Below the pieces are notes generated by a model. It did no database searches. It saw nothing but the letters and a program-made list of their open reading frames with translations, and was not told the DNA's origin. Positions 18,356 through 27,724 of a DNA stretch of 64,000 bases are shown piece by piece. The DNA is from Clostridiales bacterium (GTDB lineage: Bacteria; Bacillota; Clostridia; Christensenellales; Borkfalkiaceae). The stretch spans positions 1 to 64,000 of the forward strand of contig SVIX01000002.1 in the NCBI GenBank assembly GCA_015069285.1, in the 5' to 3' direction. The translations under genes were made by a program, and so were the position numbers. The stretch's first letter is position 1. Every line of letters begins with the position of its first letter.

Positions 18356-19258
18356 TTAATTGTATAATAATTTGATTACTTCTTCCGCGTTTTTCCTTTC
18401 GGGGGCAAGATAATAATGATTTTGCATACGCTTAAAAAAGGTAATTTGTCGTTTTGCGTAATTACGAGTATTTTTTTGAATTTCTTCCTTGATTTCTTGT
18501 ATATCTTTACCCGTCAATAAACCTTCGACAACCTCTTTGTATCCAATGCCTTGCATACATTGTGAAGATAGCGTAACCCCTCTATCCATTAAATTTCGCA
18601 CTTCCTCCAACAAGCCGTTCGCAAACATTTGCTCAACGCGAAGATTTATGCGGTTATACAATTCTTCTCTTGGATAATCGACGGAAACCGCAATAAAATC
18701 AAATCGGGGAACGTTCTCGTCCTGTTGCTGGGACTTTGCTTTCCCCGTTACTTCATATATCTCCAAGGCGCGTATTACCCTTTTTACGTCGTTTTCGTGC
18801 AATTTCTCTGCGCTAACGGGGTCTTTTTCTTTTAGAATCGCGTGCAAGTAATTTTTGCCGTGCGCGTTTAAAATTTCTTCGTATTTATCGCGTACTTTTT
18901 TATCCGCGCCAACGTTTCCAAATTGGCTTTTATAAAGCAACGCGTTGATATAGAAACCCGTTCCACCGCAAATTACGGGCGTTTTCCCTTCAGCCAACAA
19001 CTTTTCCACGATGGGTAACGCATATTTTTCGTAATCGCTTACCGAAAAATTTGTAAAAGGGGAAACGATATCCAAAGCGTGATGCACAACGCCCCCCTGT
19101 TCTTCTAGCGTAGGTTTCGCCGTACCAACGTTTAAATCCTTATAAACGAGCATAGAATCCGCGGAAATGATTTCCGTCTGCAATTCTTTTGCGCAAGCAA
19201 CGGACAAGGCTGTTTTCCCTGAGGCGGTAGGTCCACAAATAACCAATACTTTGGGCAT
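18356..19258 (-). CDS. miaA: tRNA dimethylallyltransferase
   Basis: VICGPTASGKTALSVACAKEL...ISADSMLVYKDLNVGTAKPT...CGGTGFYINALLY. Confidence 0.96.
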   Translation of the reverse strand: MPKVLVICGPTASGKTALSVACAKELQTEIISADSMLVYKDLNVGTAKPTLEEQGGVVHHALDIVSPFTNFSVSDYEKYALPIVEKLLAEGKTPVICGGTGFYINALLYKSQFGNVGADKKVRDKYEEILNAHGKNYLHAILKEKDPVSAEKLHENDVKRVIRALEIYEVTGKAKSQQQDENVPRFDFIAVSVDYPREELYNRINLRVEQMFANGLLEEVRNLMDRGVTLSSQCMQGIGYKEVVEGLLTGKDIQEIKEEIQKNTRNYAKRQITFFKRMQNHYYLAPERKNAEEVIKLLYN

Positions 19259-21417
19259 TATACTATCCTCTTAAACAGTTTTTCCAAATCCGTACGCGTT
19301 AATTTTATCACGACGGGACGCCCGTGCGGACATTTCAAGCTCATATCGCCGTCCATTTGTTTTAAAAGTTCCAGCGCTTCGTCTTTCGTTAAATCCATTC
19401 CGCCTTTTACCGCCGCTTTACAAGCTGTTGAGGCAAGTTTATCCTTTAATACGTCGTCGATTTTAATCGCGCGGTATCCGTCGATATCGCTTAATACCAA
19501 ATTAAAAAATGCCTCAACGTCAATACGCGGTAAATCCACGGGAATCGCCGAAACGGAGAAAGAATTCGTATTGATTTCTTCAATATCAAATCCCATATCG
19601 GAAATTTCCGATATATGTTCCCGTATAAACGCGCTTTCAGACGCATTTAAATTTAGTTCATACGGCAAAAGCATCGGTTGACGCGCCACCGACCTATCCC
19701 TTATTTTTTGACGCAAGCGGTTATATATTAAACGCTCGTGCGCGGCGTGTTGGTCTATTATATATACGTCGTTGCCACATTCGTATAATAAATAGGTATT
19801 GAAAAGCTTGCCTTGATATACGCACGAAGAAACGTCTATTTTATCCTGCGTCGCTTTTAATTCCAATTCCTCTAAATAACGTTTATTCGCTAAAAAAGAA
19901 TCGTCGTTTTGTGTTTGCTGTTCATATTCGGTGTCGTGGAAAATCAACTTTTGTTTTCCTACGGGTAACCCGGGGAACATTCTTCTAAGTTTTCCGCTCC
20001 CACTAATTTTCTTGCTGACTTTACGCCTTCCGCGTTTTGCTTTCGTTAAAAGTTTAGGATTTATATCCGGAATTTCATCTAAAGAAGTATATCCTTTTTT
20101 CTCTCTAATCGCTTGTTGTTCTTTTAACGACTCTTTAACGACCTCTTGGCTTTGCTGTATTTCTTTTTGCGCGTCTTCGTAGGTAAAAGATGCAAAACCA
20201 AACGTTTTTGCAGGCTTTTCCTCAAAGTCAAAAACTCGTTCCTTTAAGTCTTTCTCGCTTTTTTTCGGTTGCGTATCCTTTGCTAAAATGCCCTCGGATA
20301 TACTGCGTTTAACCGCTTCTATCCTTTCTTGTACCTCTTTGGGCAATCCGCTGTTACTTCTTTGGGGTTCTTTTTCTTCCATAGCCGGAAAAACTTCTTC
20401 GTTTTTCGGTTGCTCTACGTACTTCATCGCCGTCGCATTACCGTCTAATACGGAAGATAAAATAGAATGAACCGAATGATATACGACGCCGTTATCCATA
20501 AACCGAACGTCCGTTTTGTTCGGGTGCACGTTTACGTCCACAATTTGAGGCGGAAGATTCACGTGTAAAACGCAAAAAGGAAATTGTCTTTTCATCAGAT
20601 AAGAAGCGTACGAATTGATAACCGCAGAGATAATCGTTGTATTCAAAACGTATCGCCCGTTTATAAACACGTTTATATACGACTTGTTCGGTTTGACGTA
20701 ATTATAATTGCCCATATAACCATGAACGCGAATACCATTCTTTTCGCCGTCAATACGAATACATTGCGAATACGCGGAAACGCCGTAAACACTTAAAAAC
20801 GCTTCCTCATCCCCCGTACCAAACGATTGCAAAATCTTTTTACCGTCCACGTAATAGGTAAACGCTACGTCAGGTCTACTTAAAATAAAACGAGATACGT
20901 AATTGGTGATTTCCGTTTCTTCCGTTTTATCCTTTTTTAAAAATTTAGCCCTTGCCGGCGCGTTAAAAAAGAGTCGCTCCACGCAAACGTCCGTCCCGTC
21001 ATTTCCCGAAGCCGGAGAAATAACGCCAAGCTCTCCGCCGTTGGAGGTAAGCGCGTAACATTTCCCGTCTTTTACTTTAGAAGTGATTGTCATTTTCGAA
21101 ACGGAGGCAATAGAAGCAACCGCTTCGCCACGAAAACCCAACGTCATAATTTCGTTCAAATCGTCTACCGTTGCGAGCTTGCTCGTTGCGTGTGGCAAAA
21201 ACGCCGATTGTAAATCTTCGCGCTCAATACCACAACCGTTATCAACAACGCGGATTAAATCTTTACCGCCGTTTTCAATGTAAATTTCAATTTCCGTCGC
21301 GCCCGCGTCTATTGAATTTTCCACCAATTCTTTTACTGCGGAACAAGGTCTTTCTACCACCTCGCCCGCCGCAATTCGATTAAATACTTTTGCGGGTAAA
21401 ATATTTATTTTTCCCAT
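19258..21417 (-). CDS. mutL: DNA mismatch repair protein MutL
   Basis: INILPAKVFNRIAAGEVVERPCSAVKELVENSIDAGATEI...GFRGEAVASI; C-terminal CPHGRPVVIKLTR. Confidence 0.97.
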   Translation of the reverse strand: MGKINILPAKVFNRIAAGEVVERPCSAVKELVENSIDAGATEIEIYIENGGKDLIRVVDNGCGIEREDLQSAFLPHATSKLATVDDLNEIMTLGFRGEAVASIASVSKMTITSKVKDGKCYALTSNGGELGVISPASGNDGTDVCVERLFFNAPARAKFLKKDKTEETEITNYVSRFILSRPDVAFTYYVDGKKILQSFGTGDEEAFLSVYGVSAYSQCIRIDGEKNGIRVHGYMGNYNYVKPNKSYINVFINGRYVLNTTIISAVINSYASYLMKRQFPFCVLHVNLPPQIVDVNVHPNKTDVRFMDNGVVYHSVHSILSSVLDGNATAMKYVEQPKNEEVFPAMEEKEPQRSNSGLPKEVQERIEAVKRSISEGILAKDTQPKKSEKDLKERVFDFEEKPAKTFGFASFTYEDAQKEIQQSQEVVKESLKEQQAIREKKGYTSLDEIPDINPKLLTKAKRGRRKVSKKISGSGKLRRMFPGLPVGKQKLIFHDTEYEQQTQNDDSFLANKRYLEELELKATQDKIDVSSCVYQGKLFNTYLLYECGNDVYIIDQHAAHERLIYNRLRQKIRDRSVARQPMLLPYELNLNASESAFIREHISEISDMGFDIEEINTNSFSVSAIPVDLPRIDVEAFFNLVLSDIDGYRAIKIDDVLKDKLASTACKAAVKGGMDLTKDEALELLKQMDGDMSLKCPHGRPVVIKLTRTDLEKLFKRIV

Positions 21418-21418
21418 A

Positions 21419-24016
21419 TCATTTCTCCATCTCTAATCTGTCCTTCAAATCCCCGAGCAATAAAAGCGCTTGCATTGGCGAAAGCGTATTGATGTCCGTT
21501 TCTAAAAGCGCTTTTTCAACGTCGCTGTAAGCACGCTCTTCGCTCAGCGTTTCCTCTTCTACGGAAAATATATTCTTTTCCCCTAACAGGTCGTTTTTCT
21601 CAAGCGCTTTTAAAATAGATTTAGCCCTTTGCGTTACCTCTTTAGGAACACCGGCAAGCGACGCTACTTCAATACCGAAACTACGGAGCGCGCCACCTCT
21701 TGCAATTTTTCTTAAAAATACGATAGCGCCGTTTAATTCTTTTACCGTAACTTTATAATTTTTCACTCCGTCTAAGGTATTTTCAAGTTCCGTCAACTCG
21801 TGATAATGCGTAGAAAATAACGTTTTTGCTTGTATATTTTTGGTCAAAAATTCAATAACCGACCAAGCAATAGATAAGCCGTCGTAGGTACTCGTACCGC
21901 GTCCAACCTCGTCCAATATCAATAAACTATCGCGGGAGGCGCGTAATAATATCGTGGCGACCTCCGTCATTTCAACCATAAAGGTACTTTGGTCTAAAAT
22001 TAAATTATCACTTGCGCCCACCCTTGTAAAAATCCTATCCGTTATAGGAATTTCAGCCATACGCGCAGGGACGAACGAACCGACGTGCGCCATAAGTACG
22101 ATAAGCGCCACTTGACGCATATACGTGCTTTTTCCCGCCATATTCGGGCCTGTAATGATTGCACAACGGTTCGTATCGTTATCAAGCAACGTATCGTTGG
22201 GAACAAATCGTTCTTTGGATATCGCCTCCACGACGGGATGACGTCCGTCGTTTATTAAAAGTGGCGAACCGCTTGAACAAATCTTCGGACGAACGTAACG
22301 GCGCTCTTTCGCTACGCAAGCAAAGGAAAGTAAACAATCCAAAAAAGCCAATGCGTCGGCGATTTGCTTCAAAACGGTAATATTTTCTTCAAGAACCTCT
22401 AATAATTTTGCGTATAACGCTTCTTCTAATTTTAACGCTTTTTCAGAGCTCGTAAGTACCTTTTCTTCTAATTCTTTCAACTCCTCGGTAATATACCGTT
22501 CCCCAGTCGTCAACGTTTGTTTACGGATATATTCAGGCGGAACTTTATCTTTAAAGGAATTACTTACTTCAATATAATAGCCAAAAATGCGATTATAGCC
22601 CGTTTTTAAGGTTTTTATCCCCGTGCGTTCACGTTCTCTAATTTCAACGTCTTCAATTAACGATTTCGCACCGTTTTGAAAACGACGAAGCTCGTCGAGT
22701 TCCGTATTAAAACCGTAACGAATATACCCTCCGTCTTTTACAATCGCCCCCGCATCAGGGTCGATTGCGCTTTCTAATAAATCGGCAAGGGTTTGCATAT
22801 CGGGCAAATTTGCGCAAATATCCGTTATCGCTTTTGAGGAGAATCCTGTAAGTTGGAATCGTATACTCGGCAAAGCTTGCAACGCATTTTTTAACTCCAA
22901 ACAGTTTTTAGGATGAAAGGTTTTGTTGGATATTTTTCCTGCCAAACGCTCCAAATCACGCATTGAAGAAAGTATTTCGGTTAATCCCGCGCGAACAACG
23001 GTGGCGTTTACAAGTTCTTCTACCCCATCTAAACGATAAGAAATTTCTTGTTTGTCCTTTAACGGCGCTAATATCAATCGACGCATCAGTCTTGCGCCCA
23101 TACCCGTTTTCGTTTTGTCAAGTACCCATAAGAGCGACCCGAATTTTTTACCTTCCGAATTGCTTTGAACAAGTTCTAAATTGCGTACGGCTATCGTGTC
23201 AAGCTCCATATATTTCGCTTGATTTATAACCTTGACCGTTTCAATATTTTTTAATGCGTGTTTTTGTGTTTCGCGTAAGTATTCGATAAGCGCGCCCGCT
23301 GAAACGATAATATTTTCTTTACCCAAAATTCCATACGGCGCTAACGAAGCGGTGTTAAATTGTTCGAGTAAATTCTTCTCCGCGTGTTTCACGTTAAACG
23401 CCCAAGGCACGTAACAAGAAAAAGGTGGCAACAACCCGTGTTGCGTTTCTTTTCTATCGCGACACGCCAACAACATTTCCTCGTTACAAATTATCTCCAC
23501 GAAAGAAAGCTTGCTCATTTGACCAAGTGAATCGTCGAGGGATAATTTCCCCACGTATTCTTCCGCGAAAAACTCGCCCGTAGTAATATCCGTCCAAGCC
23601 AACGCTACCGCGTCACCCGCTTTAAATGCGCACGCGATATAGTTGTTTTTACCTTGTTCCAAAAACTCTTCTTCAATCATCGTACCTGCCGAAACCACGC
23701 GTACGACGTCGCGTTCTACAAGTCCACGCCCAGCCTCTTTGGGGTCGGTAAGCTGTTCGCAAATCGCCACCCTTTCGCCCAAAGAAACGAGCTTTGCAAT
23801 ATATTCGTCGGAGGCGTGATAAGGTATACCGCACATCGGAGCACGTTGACTAAGTCCGCAATCCCTGCCAGTAAGCGTTAAATCAAGAAGTTTCGAGGCT
23901 TTTATTGCATCCTCAAAAAACATCTCGTAAAAATCACCCAAACGATAAAAGATAATACAATCTTTATATTTTTCCTTAACGGAAAGATAATGTTTCATCA
24001 TTTCTGAAAGTGCCAT
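21419..24016 (-). CDS. mutS: DNA mismatch repair protein MutS
   Basis: YKDCIIFYRLGDFYEMFFEDA...TGPNMAGKSTYMRQVALIVLMA...LDEVGRGTSTYDGLSIAW. Confidence 0.98.
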   Translation of the reverse strand: MALSEMMKHYLSVKEKYKDCIIFYRLGDFYEMFFEDAIKASKLLDLTLTGRDCGLSQRAPMCGIPYHASDEYIAKLVSLGERVAICEQLTDPKEAGRGLVERDVVRVVSAGTMIEEEFLEQGKNNYIACAFKAGDAVALAWTDITTGEFFAEEYVGKLSLDDSLGQMSKLSFVEIICNEEMLLACRDRKETQHGLLPPFSCYVPWAFNVKHAEKNLLEQFNTASLAPYGILGKENIIVSAGALIEYLRETQKHALKNIETVKVINQAKYMELDTIAVRNLELVQSNSEGKKFGSLLWVLDKTKTGMGARLMRRLILAPLKDKQEISYRLDGVEELVNATVVRAGLTEILSSMRDLERLAGKISNKTFHPKNCLELKNALQALPSIRFQLTGFSSKAITDICANLPDMQTLADLLESAIDPDAGAIVKDGGYIRYGFNTELDELRRFQNGAKSLIEDVEIRERERTGIKTLKTGYNRIFGYYIEVSNSFKDKVPPEYIRKQTLTTGERYITEELKELEEKVLTSSEKALKLEEALYAKLLEVLEENITVLKQIADALAFLDCLLSFACVAKERRYVRPKICSSGSPLLINDGRHPVVEAISKERFVPNDTLLDNDTNRCAIITGPNMAGKSTYMRQVALIVLMAHVGSFVPARMAEIPITDRIFTRVGASDNLILDQSTFMVEMTEVATILLRASRDSLLILDEVGRGTSTYDGLSIAWSVIEFLTKNIQAKTLFSTHYHELTELENTLDGVKNYKVTVKELNGAIVFLRKIARGGALRSFGIEVASLAGVPKEVTQRAKSILKALEKNDLLGEKNIFSVEEETLSEERAYSDVEKALLETDINTLSPMQALLLLGDLKDRLEMEK

Positions 24017-24043
24017 ACGTTCACCCTTCTACCTTTATCCTTT

Positions 24044-25372
24044 TTATTCCTTAACTTTTTCTAATTCACCAAACAATGAAATGCCGTTTACTTTGGTAAC
24101 TTTTAATTGCACGAATTTACCTATTACGTTTTTTTCGCTTATAAAGTACCCCATTCGACCAAACTCGTCACGCCCAAAATATAAATTCTTTTTGGAATCG
24201 TAATCTTCACAAAGTATTTCAACCGTCTTACCCATATACTTTTCCGATTTCTTTCGCGTGAACGCATTAACGAGTTCGACAAGTCGCATTATACGGTCTT
24301 TTTGAACGTCCTCAGGAATTTGCGCGTCCATCGTCGACGCCTTCGTGCCTTGGCGTTTTGAATATACAAAAGTAAACGCAGAGGCAAATTCTACTTCTTT
24401 TACAAGCGATTCCGTTTGCAAATAATCCTCTTCCGTTTCGCCGGGAAAACCGACGATGATATCCGTCGTGACTTCCGCTTCGGGAAAATAACTTCTAAGC
24501 ATTTTTATTTCGTCTAAATATTTTTCACGGGTATATCGTCTATTCATTGCTTGCAAAACGGTATTTGACCCCGATTGAACGGGCAAATGCACGAGTCTGC
24601 ATATTTTGCGATGTTTTTGCATGACTTTTACGACGTCCTCGTTAAAATCTTTAGGATGGCTCGTCATAAAGCGTAAACGAAAATCCCCTTCAATGGAAGC
24701 GACTGCGTCTAAGAGTTCTGAAAAAGTCATTCCCGTAGTGCCGTCGCTCCCGTAGGAATTGACGTTTTGTCCAAGCAACGTAATTTCTTTATAACCTTCT
24801 TTTACAAGGTTTTGCACTTCTCGAATAATATTTTCAGGTTTACGAGAACGCTCTCTACCGCGGACGTACGGTACGATGCAATAAGAACAAAAATTATTGC
24901 ATCCGTACATAATATTCACCCAAGCGTTAGGATAACTCGTTCGAAAAGGCGTAACGTCTTCAAAAATTTCCCCAGCCTCTTCTCGGATTTCCACCACTCG
25001 TTTCCTTTCCTTTTTCTTTTGCTTAATTAACGCTTCCAAACGCTCTAAATTGAGCGTGCCGAACATAATATCAATAAACGGAAACTTTTGTTTTAATACC
25101 TCTGTTTTTCCTTTTTCTTGCGTCATACAACCGCCGACGACAACGAGAAGCGACGGCTTTTGTTTTTTTAATTTTTTTAATGCGCCTATATTGCCAAACG
25201 CGTGATTTTCCGCATTTTCACGAATGCAACAGGTATTAAAAACGATAATATCCGCTTCTTCTATTCGACGAGTTTCTTCATAGCCCATCGCGCACAGAAT
25301 TCCCGCAATCTTTTCAGATTCGTGGACATTCATTTGACAACCGTAAGTAACGATATGATATTTTTCCGACAT
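24044..25372 (-). CDS. miaB: tRNA-2-methylthio-N6-dimethylallyladenosine synthase
   Basis: YGCQMNVHESEKIAGIL...CNNFCSYCIVPYVRGRERSR radical-SAM motif; TRAM domain. Confidence 0.96.
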   Translation of the reverse strand: MSEKYHIVTYGCQMNVHESEKIAGILCAMGYEETRRIEEADIIVFNTCCIRENAENHAFGNIGALKKLKKQKPSLLVVVGGCMTQEKGKTEVLKQKFPFIDIMFGTLNLERLEALIKQKKKERKRVVEIREEAGEIFEDVTPFRTSYPNAWVNIMYGCNNFCSYCIVPYVRGRERSRKPENIIREVQNLVKEGYKEITLLGQNVNSYGSDGTTGMTFSELLDAVASIEGDFRLRFMTSHPKDFNEDVVKVMQKHRKICRLVHLPVQSGSNTVLQAMNRRYTREKYLDEIKMLRSYFPEAEVTTDIIVGFPGETEEDYLQTESLVKEVEFASAFTFVYSKRQGTKASTMDAQIPEDVQKDRIMRLVELVNAFTRKKSEKYMGKTVEILCEDYDSKKNLYFGRDEFGRMGYFISEKNVIGKFVQLKVTKVNGISLFGELEKVKE

Positions 25373-25403
25373 AATTATCCCATTTTAGCGTTTTATTTCT
25401 TCT

Positions 25404-25432
25404 ATTATACTCTTTTTTTTCTTTTTTATCAA
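25404..25432 (-). promoter_or_regulatory. Promoter of miaB-mutS-mutL-miaA cluster (TTGATA-17-TATAAT)
   Basis: Hexamers with 17-nt spacer on minus strand. Confidence 0.75.
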
Positions 25433-25483
25433 GTTTTAACGGGGGCATAAATTATAAAATTTTTCGTTATAAAAAATGTAAAT

Positions 25484-27724
25484 ATGAGAAATACTGTTTC
25501 AATGAAACTCTTTCGTAAAATATTGACTATTTCCGCATTATTTTTTTTGATATGTCTACTAACCTTTTTCGGATATTATTTTATCGTGACGGGAAACGTA
25601 TCCCTTCAAAGTGAAAAACTTAATTTCCAAGAAGAAAATATCCGCGTATACGATAACGAAGGCGCTATAATCAACGCCGTTTTACCGCACGGCGAGGCGC
25701 GCTCCATTTCCCTGCAAGACGTACCTGAAAAAACCAAACTTGCCTTTATCAATACGGAAGATAAACTCTTTTTTACCCATAACGGTTTTGATTATAAACG
25801 AATGCTAAAAGCAATATTATGCAATTTAAAAAGCGGAAAATTTCAACAAGGCGCGTCTACTATATCGCAACAACTGATAAAAAACACGCACTTAAGTCAA
25901 GAAAAAACCTTAAAACGTAAATTAAAAGAATGGAAACTTACCAAACGCTTAGAAAAAAACTACAACAAAGAGGAAATTTTAGAAAAATATTTAAGCGTTA
26001 TCTATTTTGGACATAACTGTTTCGGGTTAAATTCCGCCTCGAATTTTTATTTTGGAAAAAGCGTAAACGAATTGGATTTAGCCGATTCCGCGGTACTTGC
26101 GGGACTCGTGCAATCCCCTAACAATTATTCACCTTTTAAAAATCCGCAAAACTGTTTAAGGCGCAAAGAAATTGTTTTACGGTTAATGCAAAAAAACGGT
26201 AGCATTACCGAGAAAGAAAAACAAATCGCTTTAGAAAAACCTTTACCGACGCAACCGCACGTGGATAATCAGTTAAGTTCTTATATGCGTTTCGTTTTCG
26301 ACGAATTTTCCGCTTTATCACAAGAGTACGATTTCACCGTGGGCGGTCGCATTGAAATTCACACGTATTTGGATAAAAATTTACAAAATGCAATAGAAAA
26401 CATCGCAAACGAATATAATTCTTCGGACAAAAATTTAACTGTTTTAGACGCAAAAAACCACGGATTTAAAGCTTGCGTTTCCACGCTTGGGGAAAGCAGA
26501 CGATTGCCAGGTTCGCTTATAAAACCTTTGCTTGTCTACGCTCCTGCTTTAGAAGAAAACGTAATTTCTCCTGCTACGCCCATTTTAGACGAGAAAATAA
26601 ATTACGCGGGATACGCTCCGAATAATTACGACGGAACTTTTCACGGATACGTTAGCGCGCGGGAATGTCTTGCGCAAAGTTTAAACGTACCAGCCGTAAA
26701 ACTTTTGGAAACGATAAGCGTTGAACGCGCCGTTGAATATTTAAAAACAATGCAATTACCCGTTGAAAAAGAAGATTATTCCCTTGCGTTAGCGCTTGGC
26801 GGGATGAAAAACGGGTTCACAATGAAAGAACTGCTTTCAGCTTATTCCGTTTTTCCTAACGAAGGCGAATATACGCCTTGCGGTTTTATTTCAGAAATAA
26901 AAATCGACAACGTTTGCGTATATACCAAGCCTACAACGGTAAAAACGGTATTTTCGAAAGACACGTCCTATCTTATGTCGGATATATTAAAAACGACCGC
27001 AAAAACGGGAACGGCAAAAAAGTTGCGCTCTTTGTCCTTTGATATTTCCGCAAAAACGGGAACGGTAGGCGTTGAAAAAGGGAACACGGACGCTTACGCG
27101 CTTTCATATACGAACGACGACGTAGTCGGCGTTTGGTTGGGAAACGGCAACAACGCTTTTATCGACTGTACAGGCGGAGGCACGCCTTGTAACTTACTTT
27201 TAAAAATAAACGAATTCTTGTATAAAAACTATACGCCCACCGATTTTATAAAACCGATGGACGTCGTAGAAATAGCATTAGATAAAGTAAGCTATGAAAA
27301 GGAACGTACTTTACGCTTAGCCGATGAAGTTTCCCCCATAGAATATAGATTTCACGAATTATTTAAAAAGGCCTGTATTCCTCAAACGAAAAGCGAGATT
27401 TTTAGCAGTCCCACGATTATTCAACCGAATCTGTCTTACGAAAACAACAAAGTCGTCATTTGTTTTCACGAAAACTCGCCTTCTTTTTATCAATATAAAA
27501 TAGAACGTTTCGACCAAAATAACAACAAAACGGTTTATTTCGGTAAACGTATAGAACGGTATACAGATAACGACGTTCAAGCTAATAAAAAATACGTTTA
27601 TACCGTCACGCCTCTTTATGGCGAGCGAACGGGAATCCCTATCGTTTTGCCTTCGGTAAGCACCTACGATATAGAGTCTTCTAACAACCAAGAAATTTTA
27701 GATAAAAATTGGTGGGAATATTAA
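25484..27724 (+). CDS. Class A penicillin-binding protein (GT51 + transpeptidase)
   Basis: NTEDKLFFTHNGFDYKRMLKA...QGASTISQQLIKN; transpeptidase motifs GSLIKP, SLN, AKTGT. Confidence 0.92.
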   Translation: MRNTVSMKLFRKILTISALFFLICLLTFFGYYFIVTGNVSLQSEKLNFQEENIRVYDNEGAIINAVLPHGEARSISLQDVPEKTKLAFINTEDKLFFTHNGFDYKRMLKAILCNLKSGKFQQGASTISQQLIKNTHLSQEKTLKRKLKEWKLTKRLEKNYNKEEILEKYLSVIYFGHNCFGLNSASNFYFGKSVNELDLADSAVLAGLVQSPNNYSPFKNPQNCLRRKEIVLRLMQKNGSITEKEKQIALEKPLPTQPHVDNQLSSYMRFVFDEFSALSQEYDFTVGGRIEIHTYLDKNLQNAIENIANEYNSSDKNLTVLDAKNHGFKACVSTLGESRRLPGSLIKPLLVYAPALEENVISPATPILDEKINYAGYAPNNYDGTFHGYVSARECLAQSLNVPAVKLLETISVERAVEYLKTMQLPVEKEDYSLALALGGMKNGFTMKELLSAYSVFPNEGEYTPCGFISEIKIDNVCVYTKPTTVKTVFSKDTSYLMSDILKTTAKTGTAKKLRSLSFDISAKTGTVGVEKGNTDAYALSYTNDDVVGVWLGNGNNAFIDCTGGGTPCNLLLKINEFLYKNYTPTDFIKPMDVVEIALDKVSYEKERTLRLADEVSPIEYRFHELFKKACIPQTKSEIFSSPTIIQPNLSYENNKVVICFHENSPSFYQYKIERFDQNNNKTVYFGKRIERYTDNDVQANKKYVYTVTPLYGERTGIPIVLPSVSTYDIESSNNQEILDKNWWEY